Shown here: positions 21,801 to 32,135 of the stretch, piece by piece
Layout: every line of letters begins with the position of its first letter
Position numbering within the stretch: position 1 is the first letter of the stretch
Assembly (NCBI RefSeq): GCF_000003605.2
Contig: NW_003107588.1
Span: 35,499 to 68,971, forward strand
DNA from: Saccoglossus kowalevskii
Lineage: Eukaryota > Hemichordata > Enteropneusta > Harrimaniidae
DNA: 33,473 bases
Direction of reading: 5' to 3'
Program-made: the position numbers and the translations under genes
Notes under the pieces: model-generated
Told to the model about the DNA's origin: nothing
Database searches by the model: none
Seen by the model: the letters and a program-made list of their open reading frames with translations, nothing else

Positions 21801-24139
21801 TAACTTAATAGTAATAAAGCTAATCATGATTTTGGGGTTGAATGAAGCAAGGCATAAATTAAGTAATAAGAATAATAAAAAATAAATTTGTACAATGAAT
21901 TTCATGAAAGCATAAATGTAAATTTGACAGGAGAAAACAGTAAATCAGCCAATAATTAAGGAAAGCTGCAAAGACTCATGGGTAATAAGTGTTACCAAAT
22001 AGCTTCTATATCCAAGTGATTTGGAGGTGAATGTTCTGTAAATACAATTATTAATTTCTATAAAAAACAATCATTCCTCTAGGAAATTCACTGCATCTTG
22101 CACAAAAATACATTTTCAAAACTTGAATGGACAGGCAAACAATATCCAACCAAATATTTCCCTCTTTGCTTTGCTACAAGCTTGCATATTCAGGCAGTAA
22201 GATATACTATGAGAAACTACTTTTTGTTTGTATAACACTTCATTATTAGACAAATCTAAAGCCTCATCTTTCAAAAACAATTCTAAATGCTATCTAATAT
22301 TTTTAGTTACATTTACATAATTTAAAACTGGCAGAAGAATTAAAACGTTTTTTCCATTAAAAAAATCCCAAAAGGAATTTGAATAGCACCAAGTGAAATG
22401 TATTAAAACACAAAAATCTGAGGAGTACTGTTGTTTTTACCACCAACTTAGGAGGCTATATAAAGAAAATAACTAACCCGGGTTCACTAATAAAGTGATA
22501 TGCCTAGGGAGTATATTGAAAACACAAACAAAGACCAACAAAACGATTATTATAAAAATTGGCAGAAAAAAACATTAAATTTTGACATCAAAATTGCTGC
22601 AGCAATTGAACAAAAAATATAATATATACCACCAATGTTTTCTGTTAAAGATGTATTTACCCACTGTCAAAAATTATAAAAGAGAATTACATTTCTTTTG
22701 TATGAAATTGATTAAAACTTGTGTAAGTATTAGATGTCATCACTTACACAGAGATTTGATCTATGGGTTAGAACAGAAATACATTTGGGGATCAAGTGAA
22801 GCTTGTACGACTGCTTCATATACAGACTGTATCTAAGCAGCAAAAAAAATTTCAAAATGGCAATCATCACAAAAATTCAACTGCATTTTAGTATTAAGCC
22901 TAATATTAATGATTCTAGCATGCACTGTCTACAAATAACATAAAGGTGATTGTGCTATTGTTATATAGAAATAATGATGACAGCAGTGTGCCCTCTAAAA
23001 CAAACATTGATATAGTGATCTTGAACAAACATCTTACCATAGTTATGAAATTTGTAATTTGGTAAAAATGAAATTCACGTTTTATGAACAAATTAAGAGT
23101 AATAATGAATGAAATGTCATTTCAACCCAAGATTTCTATAAAACCAGTCATGCTTGAAGGCACAATGGATAACATCACAGTCCACAATCTCCTTTATGTA
23201 AATATTAAAAAACACAAAGCAAAGCAACTAATAAGAATTATCATAAAGGTTAAAAGATTCACAATATAACAACAGACAATTAAAATGCTGGCACTGAAAG
23301 GTTCTGGCTGGATTTACATGTCTTTGACTTTTCACAATTGTTTTAAAAATATAATATCTGCAGCCATCATGCATAAAGACAAATATTTTAGTTTCCAATT
23401 GGCTGAAATTCTCCACAGGTAGCAATGGATAGCTGAACGGCATAAGACAGCATTAATAGGCGATACAAAATCTGTTTTCATACAGAATTTGTTAGAATCA
23501 GTTATAATTTTATTATTTTTGACACATGGGAATCTTATAAGCTAAGATATGTTTCACAAAACTTTAAACTTCTCCTTACTGTAATTTGTTAGCAATGAAT
23601 TCTAACGTTCTATGGTAGTCACCTGCAAACAGAGAGGGCGCCATTCACCAAGAAATCTTCACTAATATAAGCATTACGGCCATCTTGCAGTGCAGTGCGT
23701 GTTCAAATTTTGTGTACACATTGTATTTGTCATAGACTGTAAATCTATTAATTTTTCACTGGGTTTTAATTTCGCTATTTTCACTAATAAGTAAAATCAG
23801 CTAAATTAAATCTACGTGAACATGTAAAATAACAATAAAACTCAATGTTTACTTGACAAATTCATGAATATGCCCAAAACATCAAAATAGTGAAATAAAA
23901 TGTCTGTGAAAATAAATGGTTTTACAGTACACCACACAACACCACACAGCGATAACAGTTGCCCTTTAAAGTCTCTGCTAGCTCACATGGCTTCAGTTTA
24001 GAGCATTTTAAAAGAATTTAAACTTGATGTATGATTGCAGACTTTTCAAAAAACAACCACCATTTTTTGATGTTTCTAATGAAGAAATCTATCCAAACCT
24101 ATCACTGGGTCAATGAAAGAGTAAAATATCAATACAGCA
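21801..24139. other. 2.3 kb without recognised gene
   Basis: AT-rich sequence. Open frames at 22582-22836, 23084-23269 and 23228-23443 are short, have biased A/T codons and match nothing I know. No RNA gene or tandem repeat was seen. Confidence 0.5.
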
Positions 24140-24149
24140 CCATATATAT

Positions 24150-24250
24150 TGTACTTATCCGGGTAAGCGCCCATGCCCGGGCAAATGCCCACCCCCCAAT
24201 TTTGATACAATAAAGAAATTGAGGCCATGTCCGGGCATACGCCTAGGGGA
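24150..24250. repeat. GC-rich CCGGGCA/AGCGCC repeat, copy 1
   Basis: CCGGGTAAGCGCCCATGCCC, then GGGCAAATGCCCACCCCCC at about 24158, and GTCCGGGCATACGCCTAGGGG at about 24229. Related strings occur at 25361-25387 and, with inverted ends, at 32136-32210. Together they define a dispersed small element in an AT-rich background. Confidence 0.6.
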
Positions 24251-24279
24251 GACTTTTCTAAACTTGTAATAAAAAAAAT

Positions 24280-24735
24280 CTATTTTTTGTTTGTTGTATT
24301 AACAGTTGACTTCCTTGCATTCTGTTCTGATCCTGATAAAAAGTCTTGAAAAATAAACGTCAATTGCGTAAAATGTGGGGTGAACACGGAACAGCCGTGA
24401 CAGCAAAATAGGTAATTTCGTGTTCTGCCTTCAGGGCACTGCTGTTCTTGTAATTTACATTTATGTTTCAAGATTTCTTTATCAGAGTTATACCAGTCAG
24501 CAAGTCTACAAAATGTATATTAAAGCAGAAACAGTAGTTGTCTTTTTGAAATGAGTTGTGGCCCTGAAAAGGTGTTGTACTCGTTCGGCTTTAGCGTCAT
24601 CGGCAATGAAAGCAATGTTGCAATACTGTTTTGACTTTATAAAATATGTTGTAGTCGCTTGCGAATCCATAACTGGAATGAATTCATCCATGACAATTTT
24701 GAAATGTCATGCCGATGGCCCGACCTCTATGATGA
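24280..24735 (-). pseudogene. Unrecognised coding-like remnant
   Basis: Two adjoining minus-strand frames look coding. The right one (24691-24506) contains DEFIPVMDSQATTTYFIKSK and FIADDAKAERVQHLFR. The left one can start after a TTTTGTAG acceptor at about 24509, and reads LADWYNSDKEILKHKCKL, then CPEGRTRNYLFCCHGCS, ending at a stop near 24280. Amino-acid composition is balanced and Cys-rich at the end. It is flanked by GC-rich transposon-like repeats, so it may be a transposase remnant or a captured gene fragment. I do not recognise the family. Chance open frames remain possible. Confidence 0.25.
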
Positions 24736-24841
24736 AACACTAGTAGTGATGTAATTTTTACCCAATCAGTACAGCAGATGTCTATTGTGATAAGACATGC
24801 TCAGCTGACAGACAGCAAAATCTGTGGCTTAAAAGTACTAA

Positions 24842-24964
24842 GTCCAAACTGTGTATGACGACACCGATAAACTTCAGGACGAAGCTGTAGGAATCTTGTT
24901 GGACGGCGACAGTGACGCTAACTTGGACTTTGAGAGTTTTGACTTTGACGAAGATGGCAATTAA
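24842..24964 (+). pseudogene. Acidic C-terminal tail of an unknown ORF
   Basis: A plus-strand frame of about 40 codons with strong Asp/Glu bias (VQTVYDDTDKLQDEAVGILL, then a run of D/E/F residues) ends at TAA 24962-24964. It is preceded by an in-frame stop at 24839-24841. Acidic tails of this type end many pogo/jerky-type transposases, and transposon-like repeats flank it. The upstream catalytic part is not visible, so this is only suggestive. Confidence 0.25.
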
Positions 24965-25208
24965 TGAACGTACAAATGGAGTTTTTTGACAATTTTCAAA
25001 CAACTATGAATTTTAATAATTTTCACTGTGTAAATTTGTAAATTATTATTGTTTGTGTATGACTGTTGATCAAGTATTTGTCAAAACTGGAAATAATTTT
25101 ATACAGTTTAACCCCTGACATTTTAGTTAATTTTGACGCATATTGGGCGTGTTTGCGGGGAAATCCTAATTTAAATGATTCCTCACTGTCGATTTTTATT
25201 ATTTCTGG

Positions 25209-25246
25209 TTTATTTATCACATTATAAGCAATAAATTACTTTTATT
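25209..25246 (-). terminator. Candidate PLOD polyadenylation signals
   Basis: AATAAA occurs twice on the minus strand (25246-25241 and 25214-25209), about 340-380 bp after the PLOD stop codon. No nearer AATAAA was found. The implied 3' UTR would include the GC-rich repeat at 25361-25387. Confidence 0.35.
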
Positions 25247-25360
25247 ATACTTCTAATGTTGCATATTGTTCATTTAATTTCATTGTATGTTTTCATTTGC
25301 CATTCTATTCCCTGTCGCAGCTTGATCTGTGTGTTGTCAATTTTCGTTTTTTTTGTAGGG

Positions 25361-25387
25361 GATGTCCGGGCATACACCCACCCCTAC
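25361..25387. repeat. GC-rich CCGGGCA repeat, copy 2
   Basis: GATGTCCGGGCATACACCCA, followed by CCCCTACTTTTTGACAATTT, in the same orientation as copy 1. It would fall in the PLOD 3' UTR. Confidence 0.5.
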
Positions 25388-25587
25388 TTTTTGACAATTT
25401 TCCATGTTCGAGACCCTTGGCACTTACCCAGACAACTACAGTATATGGTTTCAAATTTTAAACAAGAAGCTTAATTTTGAAATTGGGGTACAAATCGATG
25501 GGAAATACATCCAAAAATGCTACAAACTGAATCCATGAAGGCAAGACTGCTGCATAACCTCTACTATCTTATGGATTTGAGGGAGAT

Positions 25588-25743
25588 CTATGGGTCAATA
25601 AATGACACCATGATATACCGTGTCCCTCTAGTGGTGGGTAAACCTTCATGGAAATGAGTGAGACGACCAGGATGCATCAACGTGTGCCCTACATCCATAC
25701 CAATGGCGCTGCAGTTATAACGAATAAACCTGGCACCACCACC
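25588..25743 (-). CDS. PLOD: PLOD terminal exon
   Basis: Fifty-one codons plus [14 protein letters not shown], then [19 protein letters not shown] and [10 protein letters not shown]. It carries the distal iron His and the 2-oxoglutarate-binding Arg region. From memory of the family, the residue after GGG is normally Cys; here it is Ala (codon GCC), while the Cys seven residues later is kept. Confidence 0.96.
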   Translation of the reverse strand, partial: GGGARFIRYNCSAIGMDVGHTLMHPGRLTHFHEGLPTTRGTRYIMVSFIDP

Positions 25744-28700
25744 CTGAAAATAAAACAAAATAAACGTCTACTTTGGGGAAATTTATTATTATAAATCATG
25801 CACTGCATGATGTGTCAACTGACTTCACTGGTGACATTTGTGTCATGTGACGACTGACTTCACTGGTGACATTTGTGTCATGTGTCGACTGACTTCACTG
25901 GTGACATCTGTGTCATGTGACGACTGACTTCACTGGTGACATTTGTGTCATGTGACAACTGACTTCACTAGTGACATTTGTGTCATGTGTCAACTGACTT
26001 CACTGGTGACATTTGTGTCATGTGACAACTGACTTGACTAGTGACATTTGTGTCATGTGTCAACTGACTTCACTGGTGACATTTGTGTCATGTGACAACT
26101 GACTTCACTGGTGACATTTGTGTCATGTGACAACTGACTTCACTGGTGACATTTGTGTCATGTGACAACTGACTTCACTGGTGACATTTGTGTCATGTGA
26201 CAACACTTCACATTTATTGGTGACATTTATTGCCTTTTGTATTGAATCAGGTAACCTCAATGCTTGGAAATATTTAGCTATAACTTAAAAGAGTGCATAT
26301 GATTGGCTACCTATCCAGAACTCCTAAATATCAAGCCAATCAGGAACCTGCTTTCATATTTGCTTACCTCATAATCAACACCTCTTTTATTAAGAGCAAC
26401 ATTAATAGTAAATGTTGATGAGTCGTGGTGTGGTCGTAGAGATGCTTGCTCATCGGGTTTATACCGAACCACAAAATTCATAATAGCATTAGCCTGCAAG
26501 AAAGAAAGAACATAAATTATTATAGCCATGAGGATTTGTTGTGTGGTCGTAGAGTGCTTGTTCATACATTCAAACCTATATATAGTCACCAGCCAAGGCA
26601 CTTCATTGAAATGGTCCTTATGGTGGTCCTTATATTGAGATTGGATTAGTTTTTTATATCGATCTTCAACTCGTACATTTGAGATAATATTTGTCCAGGA
26701 AGTGATGAGATAATACTGTTTACAACAAAATCAAGTAAGTAAAATGGAATGCTTATTATTATTTGGTTAATTTGAACAGATATTGCTGAAAGGATGGACA
26801 CACAAAACAGGTGGTTATTATACACAAATTTCTCACAAGTTATCCATTGAGACTGCCTAAAAGTGGTCACTATAGACAGGTGGTCTTTATATAGAGGTGG
26901 TCACTAACACTAACAAACTAATGTTTGACTGTATTTTGAATGTTTGTTTTCAGTATAATGATGGTCTTATTGTGTCAAGTTAGAAAACACTTTGATGTTT
27001 TGTGCATTAAAATTCCAATTTTCCAAGCACTGATTGTGTTTAATCAGTCTTGACCATGGATAAATTTGAATATCTTTGTATTTCTAATTAGCATAAACAG
27101 TCGTACCAAAAACACAAGACAAATAACGACTTCACTTATTATAAACTAGAAAATGTTTTTTATAATTTTATTTCTGTTCTTTTGTCAAAATTGTATTGAC
27201 AAAATTACATTGGTGATTACATTCACATATTTCACACTGAACGTTCCATGGAAAGTTTCAGTACAGATATTGACACCATTGTACTCAGGGATTGGACATT
27301 CTGTGTATAATGTCTCTGTAAATATTTATAACATTTTCTGGATTTTCACATTATCTTATTCATTTATATAATCATCTGTCCAACCAATTACTAAATGAAT
27401 AATATAGTGTATTTAAAAAATAAATTTTACCTTGAAATGTAATACAAAATGTCACTTGTGGTAGAGACTGTGAACATGCAACTAATGACTAACTCAGTCG
27501 ATGAAAGAAGAATGATACAATGGGACTATAACAGAATCCCAATATCAGATGTAGTTGTTTTAAATTAGTGTTCAGACATATGAGAAGATCATTTACCTTT
27601 GAATAATAACCAGGGTAAACTCTTTCTTGTATTGGGCACACATGTTCTTTGATGAAATGAAGCCAATGTTGTTCAAAGTTGATCTGGTTCATATGGATGT
27701 CTCTTGTTGGAACATTTTCATAACCACCAGCAAGTCTAGAATCCTTGAAAAACAAAACAATGTTTAACTTTTTATTTACAGTAAAAAATAATAATATTTA
27801 TGTTTTAAATCAGATATATTACAGCCTCAAGAACTCATAACATCTTTGGGACATAATGTATATTATATATCTAAACATTTATGCAAATGAGGCTATGAAA
27901 ATGCGCAAAAACCATAATGTCAGCTTTGAGGTAATTATGTAAATTATAAAAGTTGATAAAAAACACTTTGTATATTGAATTGTCAAATTAGCATTCCATC
28001 GACATCTACTAAATGTAAACTACAAGACCACAAACATTAATTAAGTACTACCAAAAATAAGGAATGCACCAGTTAGTCTTGCATATGATACTTTAGTAGA
28101 TCAACAAAAACACAAATTTACCAAATATATGTATTTATATCAAACAATGGAAAGATATTTGGCTACTATCAAAGCACAGATTAAGTTCACGTCAGCTACA
28201 TATAGAGACTGGACGACATCAGAGGGCAAAGATTGAACTACATTAGAAATAATTTTTGGAATATAATTGAAGATAAGATTCAATATCATTCTATCACATG
28301 TAAACTATATACCCTTACCGAATACATTGTATTATTTTTTTCAAAATCAAATGATAAGTTCAGACAGTTTCACGAAATTGAAAAGTTATCAATATATTCA
28401 GCACAACCAACAAATGACAAAATGAACCAACAAAAACAATCAGAAAACTATTGCTTGAATAATTTTTGTTTGTTTGACAAACATTTTGAAATAATATCTT
28501 TATTACATGATTTAACTAAACTGGCAATGTACTGTTTATAGAATATATTATTATAAACCAATTGGTCATTTATGCAAATTACCTAATTAAAATGCACAAA
28601 TGTATATCATATCACATGATCAATAATATACAAATAAGCCAAATAAATATGCACAAACTAAATGCCACTTTTACATACCTGATTACCCCCTCCTGACCAT

Positions 28701-30562
28701 TGACCATAATATTCCATCTCTTCAATTAAATGTTGTGCAAATGTCTCGCTCATCAGTGGATAGCTATACACATCTGGACATGGCTGAAAATAAAACAAAC
28801 ATTTGAATACATTTTACAATATACTGTGAATTACTTTAAAGCAGGGGAGTCGTTACCTACACATGAGTCAGGTGGCCATAGCATGTCATTGTTTACAAAC
28901 AAACATCTACCCATGAGCCTTTGCGTTCTTAGCGTGTGTTGTTATCATCAATTGGGACTCAATTCCCGTGCAGGTGATGACCCTCTCGCTTTAAAAGGTT
29001 GTAGTCGCCATGACACACACATAAGACATGTAGATAACGTTACTCACAATGCAATGCACACACCTATAGAAATAACTTAACACTTTTATTGAGTACCATA
29101 GTCTGCTTCTCACCACATAAAATGTTGATTCAAATTTACAAATCTTTTGGTCAAAAACTACAATATTGACCAAAATGATGATGAAATTTAGTGACAATTT
29201 CACAAAAACGGAAAACAATTGCACTGACTTTTAGGAGGAAAAGATATCTGACACTCTAAGGGTTAATGTGTTGCACAGATCAGACTGTACAAAAAAAGAA
29301 ATGGTACCAAGATTTATATAGGTAAATTATGAACAGCTATGTGTTCCCTAACTGCCATGAGCACTACGTCCATTTTGACCAAATCAAAAGACATACTTGT
29401 ACCAACTTGTACTGAATATCTAGTAGGGTGCGATTGGTTTTGGAATAATTAATGTCTTTACTAACAGAAATCTGCTAGATTTGTAGTGCAACAACCATAG
29501 TTTTTTTAATTTAATCAGAGACAGCCAGTCTTCAAGACAAGAGAGTCACGGCAACGTTCACGTCTTCATGACAAGAGAGTCACGGTGACGTTCAGGTCTT
29601 CAGGACAAGAGAGTCGCGATGATGTTCAGGTCTTCAGGACAAGAGTCACAGTGAGTTCAGGTCTTCAAGACAAGAAAGTCACGGTGACGTTTAGGTCTTC
29701 AAGACAAGAAAGTCACGGTGACATTCAGGTCAAATTCGTTAGTGAATGAATCGCGGCCAGTGTAATTGGCCTTCTGTTTGAGTCTGTTACATGTTTGAAA
29801 AGCAGAGCAGACTGTTCTGAGAATTATAAAACTGAGTAAAGAGTCAGCTCTAGGAATGAAACCCAAAAGCTCTCTGACGTAAGGCGAACACACAATCCAT
29901 TATACCGTCATTCAGATTTTTATGGTTGTCAGTATTAACCAGCAAAACTATTTAGAAGAATGGATTGATTTCTTGGTATGCAGCTTTAATAACTCTGTCA
30001 TTGATATATTATGAAGACCTTGTGCACAGAATCAAATGTATTTTTGACCACCAGAGATGGAGACACATCATATCACTTGCATATCAGTAGAAATACATTT
30101 CACTGGGTTACCATGACAATGACATAGCCATAGTAAAATTTGCAGAATTCTGTATATCCTTTCCATTATCAAATCATGAACAAAAAGAATGTGTAAAAAA
30201 CAATAAACAGAATTACCATTGAGATGTTAGCATTTGGCATCAACTGTTTTGACCAATCATGATGTACGTATCGCTCTTCCCAGTCCTTGAATGAGAAACA
30301 AAATGTATAATTAAGAATTGGACATCAATTAGAAAGACAAAAACCTGCATAATGTGAGATTTCAATGAGATTTTAATTGCACATTTCAATACAAGACTAC
30401 CCTTAGATTTATCTACCCTTGAATAGTAATCACTGTACTCACCTCTGGATTATCAAACATCTGATACATGTCTGGATGTTTTTGCTCTAAATAATCTGAG
30501 AAGGTTTCTGGGTTCACCAGGTGACCATACTCCACCATGTTGGACACATACATAAATACCCC
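25588..30562 (-). CDS. PLOD: Procollagen-lysine 2-oxoglutarate 5-dioxygenase, C-terminal part (6 exons)
   Basis: Six exons (30562-30443, 30285-30217, 28783-28679, 27743-27597, 26493-26368, 25743-25588) give 239 residues and a stop, all joined in phase 0 by GT-AG introns. Their order and sequence match the end of animal PLODs: [26 protein letters not shown], a [15 protein letters not shown] box, [19 protein letters not shown] and [18 protein letters not shown]. The enzyme hydroxylates lysines in procollagen in the ER, using Fe(II), 2-oxoglutarate, O2 and ascorbate. The HxD iron ligands (HHD) are in the fifth exon here. The distal His (LTH) and the 2-oxoglutarate-binding Arg region (TTRGTRY) are in the last. 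The N-terminal glycosyltransferase region lies beyond the 3' edge of the window. The active site looks intact. Orthology to a specific vertebrate PLOD1-3 cannot be assigned. Confidence 0.95.
25808..26204. repeat. 35-bp minisatellite in the last PLOD intron
   Basis: About 11 nearly identical units: CAACTGACTTCACTGGTGAC, ATTTGTGTCATGTGA. Each contains the hairpin TGACA-TTTG-TGTCA and, in eight copies, TCATGTGA; three copies have TCATGTGT. High identity implies recent expansion. Confidence 0.97.
26368..26493 (-). CDS. PLOD: PLOD exon E, HxD iron-binding motif
   Basis: Forty-two codons: [16 protein letters not shown], then [17 protein letters not shown] and VDYE, between CTTGCAG and GTAAGC. It contains the His-x-Asp iron ligands. 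Part of this exon is duplicated in decayed form in the intron immediately upstream (26529-26564). Confidence 0.96.
26529..26564 (-). pseudogene. PLOD: Decayed copy of part of PLOD exon E
   Basis: The segment aligns with 26415-26452 of the exon: GTGTGGTCGTAGAG is identical, followed by TGCTTG and TCAT with one deletion. It corresponds to the exon region encoding [11 protein letters not shown] and lies about 110 bp upstream (in gene direction) of its source, between the exon's acceptor and the MITE at 26567. Confidence 0.55.
26567..26931. mobile_element. TA-flanked Tc1/mariner- or pogo-like MITE in a PLOD intron
   Basis: Flanked by TA at 26565-26566 and 26932-26933. The left end reads CATTCAAACCTATATATAGT, CACC; the right end read inward gives CAGTCAAAC, and slightly further in TATATAAAGACCACCTGTC. 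GGTGG(T)C-rich subterminal repeats (GGTCCTTATGGTGGTCCTTA; GGTGGTCTTTATATAGAGGT) occur on both sides. No transposase is present. Confidence 0.65.
26934..27596. other. PLOD intron, no further feature
   Basis: AT-rich intron sequence. The open frame 27153-27371 (plus) is hydrophobic by base composition and has no splice or family support. Confidence 0.6.
27597..27743 (-). CDS. PLOD: PLOD exon D
   Basis: Forty-nine codons including [15 protein letters not shown] and ending VYPGYYSK, between TTTTTCAAG and GTAAAT. The [14 protein letters not shown] box is a PLOD signature. Confidence 0.95.
27744..28678. other. PLOD intron with dispersed TAATTA/ATGCACA repeat
   Basis: A TTACCTAATTAAAATGCACA string and relatives at 28570-28660 match the repeat family at 9490-10230. 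The 102-codon frame at 28233-28541 starts at TTG, is strongly A/T-biased and is not taken as a gene. Confidence 0.5.
28679..28783 (-). CDS. PLOD: PLOD exon C
   Basis: Thirty-five codons beginning [15 protein letters not shown] and ending [15 protein letters not shown], between TTTTCAG and GTATGT. The PCPDV(Y/F) and EEME...GQWS boxes are strongly conserved in PLODs and open the dioxygenase domain. Confidence 0.95.
28784..29527. other. PLOD intron, no recognised feature
   Basis: No exon-like conservation or clear repeat. Open frames here lack start and splice support. Confidence 0.5.
29528..29735. repeat. 34-bp minisatellite in a PLOD intron
   Basis: About six imperfect units: GTCTTCAAGACAAGAGAGTC, ACGGTGACGTTCAG. 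GTCTTCAAGAC and GTCAC-G-GTGAC inside the unit are inverted repeats, so each unit can fold into two short hairpins. Confidence 0.9.
29736..30216. other. PLOD intron, no recognised feature
   Basis: AT-rich intron sequence with no supported element. Confidence 0.5.
30217..30285 (-). CDS. PLOD: PLOD exon B
   Basis: Twenty-three codons, [23 protein letters not shown], between a TCATTCAAG acceptor and a GTAATT donor. It is placed by the DW(K/E)E(K/R)Y motif of the family. NIS is a possible N-glycosylation site. Confidence 0.9.
30443..30562 (-). CDS. PLOD: PLOD exon A (GVFMYVSN...)
   Basis: Forty codons from GGG GTA TTT ATG to the GTGAGT donor: [15 protein letters not shown], a [18 protein letters not shown] tail. 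It aligns with the region just before the catalytic domain of PLODs. Its acceptor (TTTATCTTAATTAG/GGGG) is the parent-like copy of the adjoining 37-bp minisatellite. Confidence 0.93.
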
Positions 30563-31935
30563 CTAATTAAGATAAACAAGTTGTTGTTAATGATACCCCC
30601 TAAGTGAGATAAACAAGTTGTTGTTGATTATACCCCCTAAGTGTGATAAACAAGTTGTTGTCTATAATCCCCCCTAAGTGTGATAAACAAGTTGTTGTTA
30701 ATGATACCCCCTAAGCGAGATAAACCAGTTGTTGTTAATGATACCCCCTAAGTGAGATAAACAAGTTGTTGTTGATGATACCCCCTAAGTGTAATAAACA
30801 AGTTGTCAATGATACCCCTAAGTGAGATAAACAAGTTGTTGTCAATGATACCCCCTAAGTGAGGTAAACAAGTTGTTGTCAATGATACCCCCTAAGTGTG
30901 ATAAACAAGTTGTTGTCAATGATACCCCCTAAGTGAGGTAAACAAGTTGTTGTTAATGATACCCCCGAAGTGAGATAAACAAGTTGTTGTCAATGATACC
31001 CCCGAAGTGAGGTAAACAAGTTGTTGTTAATGATACCCCCGAAGTGAGATAAACAAGTTGTTGTTAATGATACCCCCGAAGTGTGATAAACAAGTTGTTG
31101 TTAATGATACCCCCGAAGTGTGATAAACAAGTTGTTGTCAATGATACCTCCTAAGAGAGATAAACAAGTTTTTGTCAATGATACCCCCTAAGTGTGATAA
31201 ACAAGTTGTTGTTAATGATACCCCCTAAGAGAGATAAACAAGTTGCTGTCAATGATACCCCCTAAGTGAGATAAACAAGTTGTTGTTAATGATACCCCCT
31301 AAGTGTGATAAACAAGTTGTTGTTAATGATACCCCCTAAGAGAGATAAACAAGTTGTTGTCAATGATACCCCCTAAGTGTGATAAACAAGTTGTTGTTAA
31401 TGATACTCCCTAAGTGTGATAAAAAAGTTGTTGTTAATGATACCCACTAAATGAGATAAACAAGTTGTTGTTAATGATACCCCCGAAGTGTGATAAACAA
31501 GTTGTTGTTAATGATACCCCCTAAGAGAGATAAACAAGTTGTTGTCAATGATACCTCTTAAGTGAGATAAACAAGTTGTTGTTAATGATACCCCCGAAGT
31601 GAGATAAACAAGTTGTTGTTGATGATACCCCCTAAGTGTAATAAACAAGTTGTCAATGATACCCCTAAGTGAGATAAACAAGTTGTTGTTAATGATACCT
31701 CTTAAGTGAGATAAACAAGTTGTTGTTAATGATACCCCCGAAGTGAGATAAACAAGTTGTTGTTGATGATACCCCCTAAGTGTAATAAACAAGTTGTCAA
31801 TGATACCCCTATGTGAGATAAACAAGTTGTTGTTAATGATACCCCCGAAGTGAGATAAACAAGTTGTTGTTAATGATACCTCCTAAGTGAGATAAACAAG
31901 TTGTTGTTAATGATACCCCTAAGGGAAATGAAGTT
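30563..31935 (-). repeat. 37-bp minisatellite built from a PLOD splice acceptor
   Basis: About 37 units; the landmark GATAAACAAG occurs at 30571, 30608 and so on, period 37. Read on the gene (minus) strand each unit is CATTAACAACAACTTG, TTTATCTCACTTAG/GGGGTA. This matches the real acceptor of PLOD exon A and its first exon bases (TTTATCTTAATTAG/GGGGTA). About a quarter of the units read TTCG instead of TTAG and so lack the acceptor AG. Open frames at 31508-31825 and 31870-32082 come from the repeat. Confidence 0.96.
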
Positions 31936-32135
31936 GTTGTCCAGTGTCAGTATCACAATCCACGACGCTTGGGCCAACCAGACATGATGCTTCGGCTTCA
32001 CCAGCGAAGTTTCAAAATATGTATGTGACGCTTTGTATTTAGTGATGACTGTAGTAAGTGAATGCTGATCACATTTATGCAAAGATAAATATACAAATAA
32101 TGTCTAGGTGGTCTGAGGTATTGTACCGTATTACC

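Noticed and set aside
21544-21885. 113-codon Cys/Pro-rich repeat protein
   Set aside because: Generated by a 33-bp tandem repeat, starts at GTG, no splice or signal-peptide context.
28233-28541. 102-codon open frame in a PLOD intron
   Set aside because: TTG start, strong A/T bias and no family resemblance.
30563-31935. CRISPR array
   Set aside because: Units are contiguous with no unique spacers, and the context is an intron of an animal gene.
31508-32082. Minus-strand repeat-protein frames (TSGVSLTTTCLSHL...)
   Set aside because: Translations of the 37-bp minisatellite; open only because unit variants remove stops.
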